Below are positions 6,929 to 14,605 of a stretch of DNA of 64,000 nt, piece by piece. Below the pieces are notes generated by a model. It was not told the origin of the DNA. It was given only the letters and a program-made list of their open reading frames with translations, and did no database searches. Each line of letters begins with the position of its first letter. The stretch's first letter is position 1. This stretch comes from Candidatus Eremiobacteraceae bacterium (lineage in GTDB: Bacteria > Vulcanimicrobiota > Vulcanimicrobiia > Eremiobacterales > Eremiobacteraceae), in contig DATGJI010000042.1 in assembly GCA_035295225.1 (NCBI GenBank), positions 18,882 through 82,881 on the forward strand. The letters are read 5' to 3'. Both the position numbers and the translations under genes were made by a program.

Positions 6929-7579
6929 TCAGCCTTCGGTCGACGATCGATTCGAGACCCACGTGGCTACCTTTTTGGCACGCCGGATATCGTCCAGCGT
7001 GCGGCCGCTCTTGACGGACTCGGCGTGCGCGGTCGCCCGCCAGCGTTTGTCGACGAAGTCGTCGCGCTCTTTGATCAGCAGCCACGCATTCTCCACGCCA
7101 TCGCGCGCGCGCATCTTCACCAACGCGAAGTTGCCGCGGAGCTTTTTCCCGCGCAGCGTGAACTTGATCTCACCGTCGTCGATCGACTTCTCCGGGCGCA
7201 CGTCGGTTTGCGGCCGGTACGTGCCGCGATCCCAGACGATGACTTCTCCTGCGCCGTAATTCCCTTTGGGTATGACGCCTTCGAAATCGCGGTAGGCGAG
7301 CGGGTGATCTTCGACGCGCATCGCAAGGCGTTTAGCCGCAGGGTCGAGCGATGGGCCTTTCGGCACGGCCCAAGATTTGAGCACGCCCGCGGCTTCGAGG
7401 CGGAAATCGTAGTGCAATCGGCTCGCGTCGTGCAGCTGGATGACGAAACGAAGCGACCGCGAGTTGGTCGCGGATCGCTTGGCGGTAGGCTCAGGTGTCC
7501 GCTTGAAGTCGCGCTTCGCGTCGTATCGTGCGATCGACGTGTCCGAGCGATCCCCGCGTTTCGGCGTCTTCGCCTTCAC
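6929..7579 (-). CDS. LigD-type 3'-phosphoesterase domain protein (stand-alone)
   Basis: A 216-residue stand-alone copy of the LigD N-terminal phosphoesterase domain, which trims 3'-phosphates and ribonucleotides at breaks. The segment LHDASRLHYDFRLE carries His50, His56 and Asp58, and VEDHP carries His92. Their spacing (0, 6, 8, 42) equals that of the Mn-site residues H42, H48, D50 and H84 of Pseudomonas LigD. EGVIPKGNYGAGEVIVWD is also typical. The ATG overlaps the stop of the DUF6496 gene (ATGA), implying coupled translation. In many bacteria this domain is fused to ligase and polymerase; here it is separate. Confidence 0.9.
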   Translation of the reverse strand: MKAKTPKRGDRSDTSIARYDAKRDFKRTPEPTAKRSATNSRSLRFVIQLHDASRLHYDFRLEAAGVLKSWAVPKGPSLDPAAKRLAMRVEDHPLAYRDFEGVIPKGNYGAGEVIVWDRGTYRPQTDVRPEKSIDDGEIKFTLRGKKLRGNFALVKMRARDGVENAWLLIKERDDFVDKRWRATAHAESVKSGRTLDDIRRAKKVATWVSNRSSTEG

Positions 7580-7785
7580 GACGATTTCTTTTTTGGTACC
7601 TTTCCGCCGCTCTTTCTCGCCTCGGAGAGACCGATCGCGATGGCCTGCTTGCGGCTCTTCACCTTCTTGCCCGAGCGCCCCGACTTGAGCTTGCCCTCCT
7701 TCATCTCATGCATCGCGCGCTTGACTTTTTTACCCGCCGTCTTTCCGTATTTCCGCGTCGAACCCGACTTTTTCTTACCAGGCAT
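7576..7785 (-). CDS. Lys-rich DUF6496-type protein
   Basis: A 69-residue, extremely basic protein starting MPGKKKSGSTRKYGKTAGKK, with a middle MHEMKEGKLKSGRSGKKVK and KQAIAIGLSEARKSGGKVPK. The HEMKxGKLKSG and QAIAIGLSEARK blocks are those of DUF6496 proteins, often found with plasmid or chromosome-binding genes. It is histone-like in composition. It sits between the LigD-type polymerase gene (31-base gap) and the phosphoesterase gene (ATGA overlap), so it is translated with the NHEJ enzymes and may bind DNA ends or coat DNA. That role is inference. Confidence 0.75.
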   Translation of the reverse strand: MPGKKKSGSTRKYGKTAGKKVKRAMHEMKEGKLKSGRSGKKVKSRKQAIAIGLSEARKSGGKVPKKKSS

Positions 7786-7816
7786 GACGCCGCTCCCTTC
7801 TCGATTGGCGTGGCCC

Positions 7817-8755
7817 CTACAGATATTTTGCGAGATCGACGCGCCCGGTCCGGGCGAGCAGCGGCTTCCAAAGATCGCCGACCTTGCGGAGCCTAGCCAC
7901 CATATTCCCGATGTCGAAGTCATCTAACCGCACGCCTTTCTCGAGTTCACGCCATGTGACGGGCGCGGAGACGGTCGGACGTTTTGCGGCGCGCACGGAA
8001 TAGATGGATGCGAGCGTGCGCCCCCACGCGTTCTGATTGTAGTCGATGAGGACGCGACCATGCGGCCGCTTGGCTTTCGCGTATACCGCGGTTATAAGCT
8101 GCGGACTCCGTTCGGCGATCTGCATCGCGAGGGCTTTGGAAAACGTCCAAACGTCTTTCTGAAGCGGGCCGCGCTTGATCGGCACGTAGATGTGAATGCC
8201 GCGCGAACCCGTTGTCTTGGCGAAGTTCGGCATCTCCAATCGCTCCAGCGCGTCGTGCACCGCAAGCGCGGTCTCGCAAACGCGCTCGAACGTCGCGCCG
8301 GGGACCGGATCGAGGTCGAAATGGAAATAGTCAGGGCGGTTCGGGTCGTCGCAGCACGCATACCACTGATTGAGGTCAATGCAGCCGAGATTCACTATCC
8401 AGAGCAGCGACGCGAGATCATTGACCATCGGGAATTCGACGATGCGACCACCGGCGTGCTTGATCTTGCACGTGGAAAGCCACGCCGGGTGCGAGTCCGG
8501 AACGTGTTTCATGAAGAAGAACTCGCCGCTCGCGCCGTTCGGATAGCGCTTCATGACCATAGCCCGATCGCGGACATGCGGCAGCAACCACGGGCTGATC
8601 GCCGCGTAGTAGCGAAGCAAGTCGCCCTTTGTGACCGTCGGGCTTTTCCAGAACGGCTTCTGAAGATTCGTGAGATGCACGCGCCGCTTGCCGTCCGCGG
8701 CATCGAATGTTTCGGCCGTCCGGGGAATCTCGGGCGGCCGGGTTCTCGCGCTCAC
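7817..8755 (-). CDS. LigD-type DNA polymerase/primase (PolDom), stand-alone
   Basis: A 312-residue primase-polymerase of the LigD family, which fills gaps at double-strand breaks with preference for ribonucleotides. The metal-binding motif FHFDLDP holds Asp147 and Asp149; SRGIHIYVP follows near residue 178 and LIDYNQN near residue 235. RVHLTNLQKPFWK at the start is the usual VxLTNLDKVLWP block in modified form. The ATG overlaps the stop of ku by ATGA. It lacks ligase and phosphoesterase domains, which are encoded separately nearby. Confidence 0.92.
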   Translation of the reverse strand: MSARTRPPEIPRTAETFDAADGKRRVHLTNLQKPFWKSPTVTKGDLLRYYAAISPWLLPHVRDRAMVMKRYPNGASGEFFFMKHVPDSHPAWLSTCKIKHAGGRIVEFPMVNDLASLLWIVNLGCIDLNQWYACCDDPNRPDYFHFDLDPVPGATFERVCETALAVHDALERLEMPNFAKTTGSRGIHIYVPIKRGPLQKDVWTFSKALAMQIAERSPQLITAVYAKAKRPHGRVLIDYNQNAWGRTLASIYSVRAAKRPTVSAPVTWRELEKGVRLDDFDIGNMVARLRKVGDLWKPLLARTGRVDLAKYL

Positions 8756-9609
8756 GTGCGCGCCGTCGTCCGCCTCGTCTTCGTCTTGTCGGCCTTCGTC
8801 TTCGGCTTCTCAGCCTCAGGCTTCGACTTCTTGCTGCGCGCCGCAAGGCTGCGCTGCAGCGCGGCCGCGATGTCGTCCAAGTTCTGCTCTTGCGCCGGCG
8901 CGGCTTTTTTCTGCGCGACGATCTTCTTGCCTTTGGCTTTGTCCTGCAGCGTTTTGAGCATGGTCTGCCGGTACGTGTCCGTGTACTCTTTCGGTTCGAA
9001 CGTTCCGGCCATGGCGTCGATCAGCATCATCGCCGCCTTCATCTCGCCCGCGGAGACTTTGTCTTTTTTTGTGGGCACGTCGACGTCTTCGGCCGGCACG
9101 AGTTCGCCTTCGAAGTGCATGAGCTCTAAGACAAGCGCGGTGTCGTACGGTTTCAGAGCCGCGAGATGCTCGCGCGTGCGGAGCACGATGCGCGCAATGC
9201 CGACCTTGCCGGATTTCTCCAGCGCCTCACGTAGGACCGAATATGCATGCTGGGCCTTCTTCTCGGGCTCCAGATAGTACGGCGTCTCGTACATGCGCGG
9301 GTCGACTTCGGCCGCATCGACGAATTGCTCGATGTCGATGGACTTCGTCAGTTCCGGCCGCGCCGCTTCGAAGTCTTTGTCTTCCATGATGACGTACTTG
9401 CCGTCGTCGAGTTCGTAGCCTTTGACGAGATCCGCCCATTCGACTTTCTTGTGGCAATGATCGCACACACGCTCGTTATGGATACGGCCTTTATCTTTTC
9501 CATGGAGCATGTGAAACGAGAGGTCGTTCGTGCGAACCGCGGTCACGAGCCGAACAGGTATCGAGACCAATCCGAAATTGATCGCGCCGCTCCAAATCGC
9601 ATGTGCCAT
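8752..9609 (-). CDS. ku: Ku homodimeric DNA end-binding protein
   Basis: A 285-residue bacterial Ku. The start MAHAIWSGAINFGLVSIPV is the classic Ku opening (WKGxIxFGLVxIPV). The HNERVCDHC segment, GYELDDGKYVIMEDKDFE and ETPYYLEP are also diagnostic. The C terminus is a long Lys/Ala/Glu-rich tail of about 50 residues, as in Ku proteins that slide along DNA. It rings broken DNA ends and recruits the LigD-type polymerase and ligase. Its stop overlaps the polymerase start. A remnant of a ligase OB-fold lies 24 bases upstream. Confidence 0.95.
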   Translation of the reverse strand: MAHAIWSGAINFGLVSIPVRLVTAVRTNDLSFHMLHGKDKGRIHNERVCDHCHKKVEWADLVKGYELDDGKYVIMEDKDFEAARPELTKSIDIEQFVDAAEVDPRMYETPYYLEPEKKAQHAYSVLREALEKSGKVGIARIVLRTREHLAALKPYDTALVLELMHFEGELVPAEDVDVPTKKDKVSAGEMKAAMMLIDAMAGTFEPKEYTDTYRQTMLKTLQDKAKGKKIVAQKKAAPAQEQNLDDIAAALQRSLAARSKKSKPEAEKPKTKADKTKTRRTTART

Positions 9610-9633
9610 ATCGTTGACTTTTCCTCCAGCGCG

Positions 9634-10010
9634 TCACGAGCGCTCCCGCACCCGCACGCAGTCTTCCGGGCGTTTGTCAACTCGCAACCCGATGTAAACC
9701 GGCTGACGCAAGATGCTGCTGCGAATCGGTTCGACGATCTTCACTTCCGCTACGAGTTCCGGCCGCACCCAGTGAACCGGAACGTCGATTGCCGGCACCA
9801 CGTCGTACGGACATTTTTTGGTCTCGCGCGCCGCCAGTTCGTCTCGGAGCGATTCGAGAGAGGGGCTGCTAAATCCGGTCAGCGCATGGCCCGCATAGCG
9901 CAACGCGTCACGGTCATAGACCCCCAACAAAATCGAACCGCGCCGCCCGCTATCCGCGCGCGGCTCGGTCCATCCCCCGATGACGAACTCCTGGCGCTCG
10001 CGAACATCCC
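9634..10010 (-). pseudogene. Remnant of an ATP-dependent DNA ligase (OB-fold only)
   Basis: About 120 codons encode only the C-terminal OB-fold of a LigD-type ligase: QEFVIGGWTEP, GSILLGVYDRD, YAGHALTGF, CPYDVVPAIDVPVHWVRPEL and a final LRVDKRPEDCVRVRERS. The same block ends the complete ligase at 13119-14084 with most residues identical. The adenylation domain with its KxDG lysine is missing. The frame has no start of its own: upstream codons overlap the secreted-protein gene that ends at 10013. It is most simply a truncated duplicate. Expression as a small OB protein by read-through from an in-frame ATG inside the upstream gene is possible but less likely. Confidence 0.7.
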
Positions 10011-10012
10011 CC

Positions 10013-10423
10013 TTACGGGATGTCGCCGCACGAGACGTATCGGCCAAGTTGCGAAGCTGACTCATGGACGTTGATCGCCATGCCATGCCCCAGTATAGCG
10101 GTTATCGGCACATCGACGGTGGTGTTGGAGTGTCCGAGGACGACGTTTTTCAACGGGTATTTCGGCGCCGGGTTCAGTTTAGCACACGGCCCGAGATGGA
10201 CATGTGCCGGCTGATTACCGAGCGTGTTTTCGTGCTGCAGCGCGATGACGATGCGCGTTCGGCCGCCAAGGTCGGTGAGCGTCGCGGTTCCGTATTCGCC
10301 CGATCCATTCTGCGCGTGCATCTTGATAGTGACGTCCGGGTGTGCAGCCGCGGCGGGAATGGCTGCAGCGGAAAGTAGCAAGCCGCTTGCCGCGCTCGCC
10401 GCGGCGATCAGTGTGATGCGCAT
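10013..10423 (-). CDS. Secreted HVHLG-type protein (paralogue of 4352-4768)
   Basis: 136 residues with a signal peptide ending near AAAAHP (residue 28). Mature motifs GSGEYGTATL, RIVIALQHEN, QPAHVHLGPCAKLNP and the end GRYVSCGDIP match the paralogue at 4352-4768 in order and spacing. Two Cys are conserved. Fold is probably an all-beta sandwich; activity unknown. It separates topoisomerase IB from the ligase remnant on the same strand and covers the place where the ligase catalytic domain should be, suggesting a local rearrangement. Confidence 0.7.
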   Translation of the reverse strand: MRITLIAAASAASGLLLSAAAIPAAAAHPDVTIKMHAQNGSGEYGTATLTDLGGRTRIVIALQHENTLGNQPAHVHLGPCAKLNPAPKYPLKNVVLGHSNTTVDVPITAILGHGMAINVHESASQLGRYVSCGDIP

Positions 10424-10468
10424 AGTGTCTCCTCCACGGCGGAAATCGCCTTACCCAGCGCCTACCCT

Positions 10469-11506
10469 CTAGGCTGCTCGCTGAAACGCCCGGATAGCGG
10501 CCGTCTCGATCGCGCTTAAGCCGGAAAGCGCGCGCCGCGGGGTCCGGACGCGCCGCGCGATCGATCCGTCTTCGTGCCAAGAAAACACGAGCGGATGTAT
10601 ATAGCACTTTCTGCAAACAGCCGCGGTATTGCCGAGGATTTTCGCGACGTGCTCGACCGCCGCAGCTTGGATGCGACGCGCATCGTTCGCGTCAGGCGCG
10701 GATTCACATCGCCGGAGGATATCGAGACAGAGGACTGTCGCGTGCCACGTTCTGACATCCTTCGCCGAAAACTCTGCGGCGGTCGCGCTGCGAAGGTAGT
10801 CGTTGACGTCCTGTGACTCGATCGGCACCGCGGTTCCAGTTTCATCCTCATATTGGAAAAGCTCTTGACCCGGCAGCTCCGCGCACCGTCGCACGATCGC
10901 CGCCAATCGCGAATCGGCAACCGAGATCTCGTGAAAACGTCCGGATTTTCCGCGAAATCGAAAGTGGAGCGTATCACTCTTTGCCACGACATGCTTTGTC
11001 CGCAGCGTCGTCAAGCCGAAAGATTTATTCGCTCGTGCATATTCCTCATTGCCGACTCGGATCAGCGTATCTTCCAGCAATCTCACGACGGCTGCGACGA
11101 CTCGTTCCTTGCCTAGTCCCCGTTTCCGCAAGTCACGCGCGACTCGCTTTCTGAGTGCGGGCAGCGATTTCGCGAAGCTGAGCATGCGATCGAATTTCGC
11201 CGCGTCGCGCACGAGGGTCCACTCTGCGTGGTACTTATACTGCTTGCGGCCGCGATCGTCGCGCGCGCTGGCTTGGATGTGTCCGCGAGGGGACGGGCAG
11301 ATCCAGACGTCGCGGTAGGCCGGCGGAATTGCGAGAGCGCGGATCCGCGCGAGTTCCGCGGATTCGCGCACGGCCGACCCGTCGGGGGCGATGTAGCCGA
11401 ACCCTCGACCCCGTCGCAGGCGGCGAATGCCGGGTTTGCGATCGTTCACATAGAGCAGGCCGGCCGCGCGCGACGCTTCCCGGCCGTCCTGTTCTGCATC
11501 GGTCAC
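10469..11506 (-). CDS. DNA topoisomerase IB
   Basis: A 345-residue poxvirus-type topoisomerase IB. The N-terminal domain has GIRRLRRGRGFGYIAPDG and IPPAYRDVWICPSPRGHIQA; the catalytic domain has YANKSFGLTTLRTKH in modified form, FRFRGKSG, DVRTWHATV and the nucleophile segment CRKCYIHPLV, with the tyrosine about 44 residues from the end. It relaxes supercoils through a 3'-phosphotyrosyl intermediate. GTG 11506 is chosen because GGGAGA lies about 10 nt upstream and the longer frame overlaps a divergent gene with its own ribosome site. Topo IB genes often neighbour NHEJ genes in soil bacteria. Confidence 0.88.
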   Translation of the reverse strand: MTDAEQDGREASRAAGLLYVNDRKPGIRRLRRGRGFGYIAPDGSAVRESAELARIRALAIPPAYRDVWICPSPRGHIQASARDDRGRKQYKYHAEWTLVRDAAKFDRMLSFAKSLPALRKRVARDLRKRGLGKERVVAAVVRLLEDTLIRVGNEEYARANKSFGLTTLRTKHVVAKSDTLHFRFRGKSGRFHEISVADSRLAAIVRRCAELPGQELFQYEDETGTAVPIESQDVNDYLRSATAAEFSAKDVRTWHATVLCLDILRRCESAPDANDARRIQAAAVEHVAKILGNTAAVCRKCYIHPLVFSWHEDGSIARRVRTPRRALSGLSAIETAAIRAFQRAA

Positions 11507-11591
11507 TGCTCTCGATTCTCCCGATTGGCTGTTCTCCAGAGTTGGTACAAGGTAAACGCATCCGTCGACTGCCGCTTCAGGAGGTCCGCTC

Positions 11592-11798
11592 GTGAACGAG
11601 CCATCTCGGCATGACGTCACTCAACACAAGTCAGGTGCATCCTCGATCGTGTACACCTTCATCGCCATCGTCGTCGTGACCGTGGCGGCGATGTTCTTCT
11701 GGCAGCCCTGGAAGGGCTCGCCTCCGGCGGCACCGCTGCGATATGCCACAGCGGCTCCGAACGCGCACTCCACGTCCACCGCCGTGCCGACCCCCTAA
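11592..11798 (+). CDS. Small single-pass membrane protein
   Basis: 68 residues from GTG 11592, preceded by AGGAGG at a good distance. One transmembrane helix at about residues 18-36 (SSIVYTFIAIVVVTVAAMFFW) is followed by a Pro/Ala/Thr-rich tail, probably on the outer side. No family recognised. It ends 4 bases before the aquaporin GTG, so the two are likely one transcript. Its 5' end overlaps the longer, rejected N terminus of topoisomerase IB on the other strand. Confidence 0.6.
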   Translation: MNEPSRHDVTQHKSGASSIVYTFIAIVVVTVAAMFFWQPWKGSPPAAPLRYATAAPNAHSTSTAVPTP

Positions 11799-11802
11799 CG
11801 CC

Positions 11803-12519
11803 GTGTCGCCTACAGGAAGGCCTACGAATGCGCAGCGGTTCGGGGCTGAGATCATAGGAACGTTCTTTCTGACATTCGTCGCGGCCGGCGCCGACGTGCT
11901 CGATCACGTCGGAGGCGGCATCGGCCACACCGCGCGCTACCTCGCGCCCGGCCTTGTCGTCGCGGCGATGATCTGGAGTCTGAGCGGAATCTCCGGCGCG
12001 CATCTGAATCCGGCCGTCACGCTCACCTTTGTCTTGCGCGGCTCATTCCCGCCGAAGCTGGCGGGTCTGTACGTCGTCGCCCAATTCGCCGGCGCTGTCG
12101 CTGCCGCCGCGACGGTCGCGCTCGCGTTCGGCTCGTTGATCGATGAGGGCGTGACGCAGCCGGGAACGGGGGTCACGCCGCTTGCGGCCGTCGCCTGGGA
12201 AGGGCTCCTCACCGCGCTCCTGGTGTTCGTGATTCTCGCCACCGCCGAGGAAGAAGCGGTGGTCGGAAAAAATGCGGCGCTCGCCGTTGGTCTCACTGTC
12301 GCCCTGTGCGGCCTGTTCTCCAGTCACATGACCGGCGCATCGATGAACCCCGCGCGATCATTTGGTCCGGCGCTTGTGAGCGGTGATTGGCGATACGCGT
12401 GGGTATATATCGTCGGACCGCTGGTCGGCGGCGCGGTCGCTGCGGCGCTCATCCGGCCGCTCTTCGGGCCGCCCGGTCGATCCGGGTTCAAGGCCGCCCG
12501 CGGAAAGAATGAGGAATGA
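11803..12519 (+). CDS. Aquaporin / MIP family channel
   Basis: A 238-residue membrane channel. The two half-helix signatures are present: HLNPAVT near residue 67 and SMNPARS near residue 180. Six hydrophobic segments surround them. Two NPA boxes in one short chain identify a MIP family water or small-neutral-solute channel; the selectivity filter cannot be assigned surely, although the ARS after the second NPA supplies the usual Arg. GTG 11803 starts right after the small membrane protein; the longer frame overlaps that gene. The stop overlaps the pyrophosphatase start by ATGA. Confidence 0.9.
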   Translation: MSPTGRPTNAQRFGAEIIGTFFLTFVAAGADVLDHVGGGIGHTARYLAPGLVVAAMIWSLSGISGAHLNPAVTLTFVLRGSFPPKLAGLYVVAQFAGAVAAAATVALAFGSLIDEGVTQPGTGVTPLAAVAWEGLLTALLVFVILATAEEEAVVGKNAALAVGLTVALCGLFSSHMTGASMNPARSFGPALVSGDWRYAWVYIVGPLVGGAVAAALIRPLFGPPGRSGFKAARGKNEE

Positions 12520-13091
12520 GCAGAGTCAACGCGACCCATTTTGAGCGCATCCCGACATTCCCGAATCCGAAGGACAAGAATATCGTCCACGCGATCATCG
12601 AGACGCCGCGCAACATCCGCCACAAGTTCGCGCTCGAACCGAAGTACGGCATCCTCAAGCTCAAGCAGACGATCGCGCAAGGTCTCGCGTGGCCTTACGA
12701 CTACGGTTTTGTGCCCCAGACGCTGGCCGACGACGGCGATCCCACAGATATCGTCTTCCTCAGCGACGCGCCGACGTTCCCGGGGTGTCTCGTCGAAGCG
12801 CGCATTCTCGGCATCATCCGTCTCAAGAAGAACGGCGTCGAGAACGACCGGATCGTGGCCTGTCCGCTTCGGATGGACGGCGTCGCCCAGAACACCGACA
12901 AGTACGACGATATCAAAGACATCCCGAAGGAAACGCTTGAGAGCCTTTGCCGCTTCTTGGTCGAGTATTCGTCCGACGAAGACAACACGATCACATTCGA
13001 GGGCGTTCGATCTCGTAAAAAGGCCAAGAAGTCGGTGGGTGAGGGAATAACCGCCTACCGGGCACGGCGTCACGCCAAGAAAAAGGGCTGA
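12516..13091 (+). CDS. ppa: Inorganic pyrophosphatase, family I
   Basis: A 191-residue soluble pyrophosphatase that hydrolyses PPi. The family elements are present: EPKYGILKLKQ, WPYDYGFVPQT, the catalytic metal loop DDGDPTDIVFL (for the usual DGDPLDVLVL) and a late KYDDIKDIPKE. The last 25 residues are Lys-rich and longer than usual. It overlaps the aquaporin gene by ATGA. Thr in place of Leu and Phe in place of Val in the metal loop mark it as a divergent branch, but the acidic residues are intact. Confidence 0.88.
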   Translation: MSRVNATHFERIPTFPNPKDKNIVHAIIETPRNIRHKFALEPKYGILKLKQTIAQGLAWPYDYGFVPQTLADDGDPTDIVFLSDAPTFPGCLVEARILGIIRLKKNGVENDRIVACPLRMDGVAQNTDKYDDIKDIPKETLESLCRFLVEYSSDEDNTITFEGVRSRKKAKKSVGEGITAYRARRHAKKKG

Positions 13092-13118
13092 GGTCGAGAG
13101 GCCGAGCGCTTCTTCGGA

Positions 13119-14084
13119 TCATGAGCGCTCGTGGACTCGCACGCAGTCTTCCGGCCGTTTGTCAACGCGCAGACCGAGATACACCGGCTGCCGCAGCACG
13201 TTGTCGCGCGTCCATTCGCCGAATTTCACTTCCGCCACTAATTTGGGCCGCATCCAGTGCACGGGCGAATTCACGGCCGGGATGACACGAAACGGACAGC
13301 GTTTTGTCTCGAGGCGGGCCATCTTTTCGTGGAGTCCAGCCAGGGCGTTCTCATCAAACCCGGTTCCCGCGTGACCGGCGTACACTAGTTCACCGCGGTC
13401 ATGGATGCCCAACAATATCGATCCGAAATGACTTCGGCCACCGCGGGGTTCGGTCCAACCACAGATCACGAATTCCTGGCTATCGGTCACTTTGATTTTG
13501 AGCCACTCGCGCGTCCGCCCGGCGTGATATTGCGAGGCGCGGCGCTTCGCGATGATGCCTTCGATGCCTTGACTGCGCGCCTTTTCGAACAGCCGGATAC
13601 CTCTGCCGGTCACGTGCGCTGAAAACGCGATGCGCGAATTTCCGCGGACGATCGCCTTCTTCAGGAGGTCCTTGCGCACTTCGAGCGGTTGTTTACGCAC
13701 GTCATGTGCGCCCATCGAGAGAACGTCAAATGCCATGAACTTGATCTGAACAGCGCCGTTCTCGGACGCGCGCAATCGGTTGATGCGGGGTTGAAGACGC
13801 TGGAACGACGAGCGCCCTTTTCGATCGAGACTGACGATTTCGCCGTCTACGACGATGGGCAGCAGACTGAACGCCTTCCGAAGTTCGACGAGTTCCGGAA
13901 ACGCCCGCGTGAGCTCTTGTCCGGTTCGCGAGCTCGCCGTCACATCACGGTGCGTCACCACGCAGATCGCGCGGACGCCATCCCACTTCGTCTCGAACAA
14001 CCAATCGGGCGAGTCGAACGGCCGCTCGACGGCGGTCGGCAACATCGGCGCGTATCTGTCGCGCGCGCTCGGCGGGCGTTTCAC
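13119..14084 (-). CDS. ATP-dependent DNA ligase (LigD ligase-domain type)
   Basis: A 321-residue ligase. The adenylation motif ETKWDGVRA places the catalytic Lys at residue 33; IVVDGEIVSLD, FMAFDVLSM, EGIIAKR and WLKIKV are ligase motifs III-V; the OB-fold starts at QEFVICGWTEP and ends LRVDKRPEDCVRVHERS. Size and sequence match the ligase domain of LigD without the polymerase and phosphoesterase parts. It most likely seals breaks processed by Ku and the polymerase encoded 3.5 kb away. It is convergent with the pyrophosphatase gene, 27 bases apart. Confidence 0.93.
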   Translation of the reverse strand: MKRPPSARDRYAPMLPTAVERPFDSPDWLFETKWDGVRAICVVTHRDVTASSRTGQELTRAFPELVELRKAFSLLPIVVDGEIVSLDRKGRSSFQRLQPRINRLRASENGAVQIKFMAFDVLSMGAHDVRKQPLEVRKDLLKKAIVRGNSRIAFSAHVTGRGIRLFEKARSQGIEGIIAKRRASQYHAGRTREWLKIKVTDSQEFVICGWTEPRGGRSHFGSILLGIHDRGELVYAGHAGTGFDENALAGLHEKMARLETKRCPFRVIPAVNSPVHWMRPKLVAEVKFGEWTRDNVLRQPVYLGLRVDKRPEDCVRVHERS

Positions 14085-14113
14085 TACGGCCGACGATTCG
14101 AACTCGAGATGGA

Positions 14114-14476
14114 TTATCCGTCAGGCGCGGCGTCGCTGCCGATACCAGGCCAGTCAAAGACGCCGATTCGCCGATTCCAACCGACGCCTGCGGCGGCGCC
14201 CTCCATGGAGGCCAAAACGGTCGGCAGGACCACGATATCACCGTCGCTCAGCTGCGCGATATCGATCAGCTCGCGCTCCTGTAATTCTTGGAGTGCGGCT
14301 GCCATCGCGTTGCCCGCGACCGACGTGCGCATGTGACCGTCTTCCCAGGCGTGTGCGATGCAATCTTCCAGCAGCACGGCTGCGGCAGCGCTGAGGCCGC
14401 TCGCCGCTGCGAAGCGTTCGACGTTGTGGCGCGCCGATTCGGGCGAATTTGCGATGTAGACGTGAAAACTGCTCAT
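14114..14476 (-). CDS. Hypothetical protein upstream of the DNA ligase
   Basis: 120 residues from ATG 14476, with GAGG 6 nt upstream; a longer start adds 12 residues. It begins MSSFHVYIANSPESARHNVE and is mainly helical, with LLEDCIAHAWEDGHMRT and LQELQERELIDIAQLSDGD, ending Gly/Asp-rich. No family recognised. It lies 29 bases upstream of the ligase gene on the same strand and may be co-transcribed. No signal peptide or metal motif. Confidence 0.5.
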   Translation of the reverse strand: MSSFHVYIANSPESARHNVERFAAASGLSAAAAVLLEDCIAHAWEDGHMRTSVAGNAMAAALQELQERELIDIAQLSDGDIVVLPTVLASMEGAAAGVGWNRRIGVFDWPGIGSDAAPDG

Positions 14477-14567
14477 GGGTGCCTCTGCCGTCCTCGTACC
14501 CATGAAGAACACGATTGAACGCCGGACTTCACGGGAACGAGGCTGACAGGGTAAACCGGGCGAGGCG

Positions 14568-14592
14568 CGAGGGCAAGCGGCGCTTGCCCTCG
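14568..14592 (-). terminator. Hairpin terminator, GGGCAAGC family
   Basis: An 11-bp perfect stem CGAGGGCAAGC / GCTTGCCCTCG with loop GGC. It lies just downstream of the GloVer-repeat gene (minus strand). The core GGGCAAGC-N3-GCTTGCCC recurs at 43252-43270. There is no clear T run, so termination is inferred from stem strength and place. Confidence 0.6.
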
Positions 14593-14605
14593 TTCGGCTG
14601 CGGGA

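Noticed and set aside
6653..7927. A 424-codon plus-strand open frame
   Set aside because: Antisense to the winged-helix, phosphoesterase and DUF6496 genes; Arg/Ala-rich with no domain, an effect of high G+C.
8060..9277. A 405-codon plus-strand open frame
   Set aside because: Antisense to ku and the LigD-type polymerase, both unmistakable; no family features.
13104..13130. Weak hairpin GAGCGCT / AGCGCTC between pyrophosphatase and ligase
   Set aside because: Stem of only seven with a 13-nt loop, and it overlaps the ligase stop; not convincing as a terminator.
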